A DNA stretch of 14,744 bases from an uncultured Clostridia bacterium (GTDB lineage: Bacteria > Bacillota > Clostridia > Christensenellales > CAG-138), in NCBI GenBank assembly GCA_947304365.1, contig CAMZAY010000006.1:1-14744 (forward strand), written 5' to 3'. The notes beneath the pieces were generated by a model that saw only the letters and a program-made list of their open reading frames with translations, did not search any database and was not told where the DNA came from. The stretch's first letter is position 1, and the number at the start of each line of letters is the position of its first letter. Shown one piece after another: positions 14,588 to 14,744 of the stretch. A program made the position numbers and the translations under genes.

Positions 14588-14588
14588 T
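14562..14588 (+). promoter_or_regulatory. Candidate promoter inside the secG 3' end
   Basis: TTGACG (14562-14567) and a perfect TATAAT (14583-14588) are spaced 15 bases apart, shorter than the ideal 17. The -10 overlaps the secG stop. It points at smpB, but the terminator at 14613-14652 lies between. The spacing makes this a tentative call. Confidence 0.35.
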
Positions 14589-14612
14589 TCGGTAAAGCAT
14601 AGTATTTCAATG

Positions 14613-14652
14613 CACAGCGCTCGCAATAAGACTCCGGGCGCTGTGTTTTTTT
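14613..14652 (+). terminator. Intrinsic terminator after secG
   Basis: CACAGCGC (14613-14620) pairs perfectly with GCGCTGTG (14638-14645). The stem can extend inward by three pairs (TCG with CGG, including one G-U), leaving an 11-base loop. Seven T residues follow directly (14646-14652). This is a textbook Rho-independent terminator for the secG transcript. Confidence 0.92.
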
Positions 14653-14674
14653 CCAAATGAAGGAGGCGCTTTTC

Positions 14675-14744
14675 ATGCCGATAAAAAAGGGGATACGCTC
14701 CGTCGCCGAAAACCGCAAGGCGAGGCACGATTATTTTATTGAAG
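14675..14744 (+). CDS. smpB: SsrA-binding protein SmpB (5' end only)
   Basis: The first 23 residues are visible before the window ends. The segment AENRKARHDYFIE is the highly conserved SmpB N-terminus, which leads into its OB-fold. SmpB binds tmRNA and delivers it to stalled ribosomes for trans-translation. An AGGAGG site at 14661-14666 lies 8 bases before the ATG. The gene begins only 22 bases after the terminator T-run, so its promoter must lie at or before the terminator, or its expression depends on read-through. The tmRNA gene ssrA is not in the window. Confidence 0.9.
   Translation, partial: MPIKKGIRSVAENRKARHDYFIE

Overview
This 14.7-kb window is a dense, entirely plus-strand stretch of a moderately GC-rich bacterial chromosome. 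The gene set points to a member of the Bacillota, most likely class Clostridia: a CdaR/YbbR-like protein, RNase J, a YlbF-family protein, a YpsA-like SLOG protein, an ABC-F ATPase, and a glycolytic block next to secG and smpB. Nearly every gene has an AGGA/GGAGG-type ribosome binding site and gaps are mostly 15-30 bases or overlaps, as expected of long operons. I see no tRNA, rRNA, CRISPR array, insertion sequence or phage gene.

Layout. (1) Bases 1-3157: the tail of a YbbR-repeat (CdaR-like) protein, a COG2509-type FAD-dependent oxidoreductase, a P-loop ATPase, and a SLOG/DUF1273 protein whose start overlaps the ATPase stop. (2) Bases 3182-10010: ABC-F ATPase, RNase J (TTG start), YlbF-family protein (start overlapping the RNase J stop), MltG with a long acidic repeat-bearing cytoplasmic extension, and a U32-family tRNA hydroxylation protein (TrhP-like). 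No clear promoter or terminator separates these genes, so bases 1-10010 may be one transcript or several overlapping ones. (3) Bases 10011-14177: an extended -10 promoter drives a glycolytic unit: an in-frame phosphoglycerate kinase-triosephosphate isomerase fusion, a stable intercistronic hairpin, a small unknown lipoprotein, and cofactor-independent phosphoglycerate mutase. (4) Bases 14178-14744: a strong promoter, secG, an intrinsic terminator, and the start of smpB.

How the genes fit together. The Pgk-Tpi fusion and GpmI cover three reactions of lower glycolysis; gap and eno are not in the window. RNase J with the YlbF-family protein suggests an RNA-decay module, and the ABC-F protein and TrhP-like protein act on ribosomes and tRNA. 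MltG and CdaR belong to cell-wall assembly and its c-di-AMP signalling. SecG and SmpB serve protein export and ribosome rescue.

Most of the window is housekeeping. The items most worth a second look are the Pgk-Tpi fusion with a very short linker, the lipoprotein gene and hairpin inserted into the glycolytic operon, the heptad tandem repeat in MltG, the FAD enzyme/ATPase/SLOG trio of unknown function, the coupling of a YlbF-family gene to RNase J, and the promoter-terminator arrangement ahead of smpB. I did not find convincing evidence of a wholly new multi-gene system; the FAD/ATPase/SLOG trio is the nearest candidate and its function is unknown.
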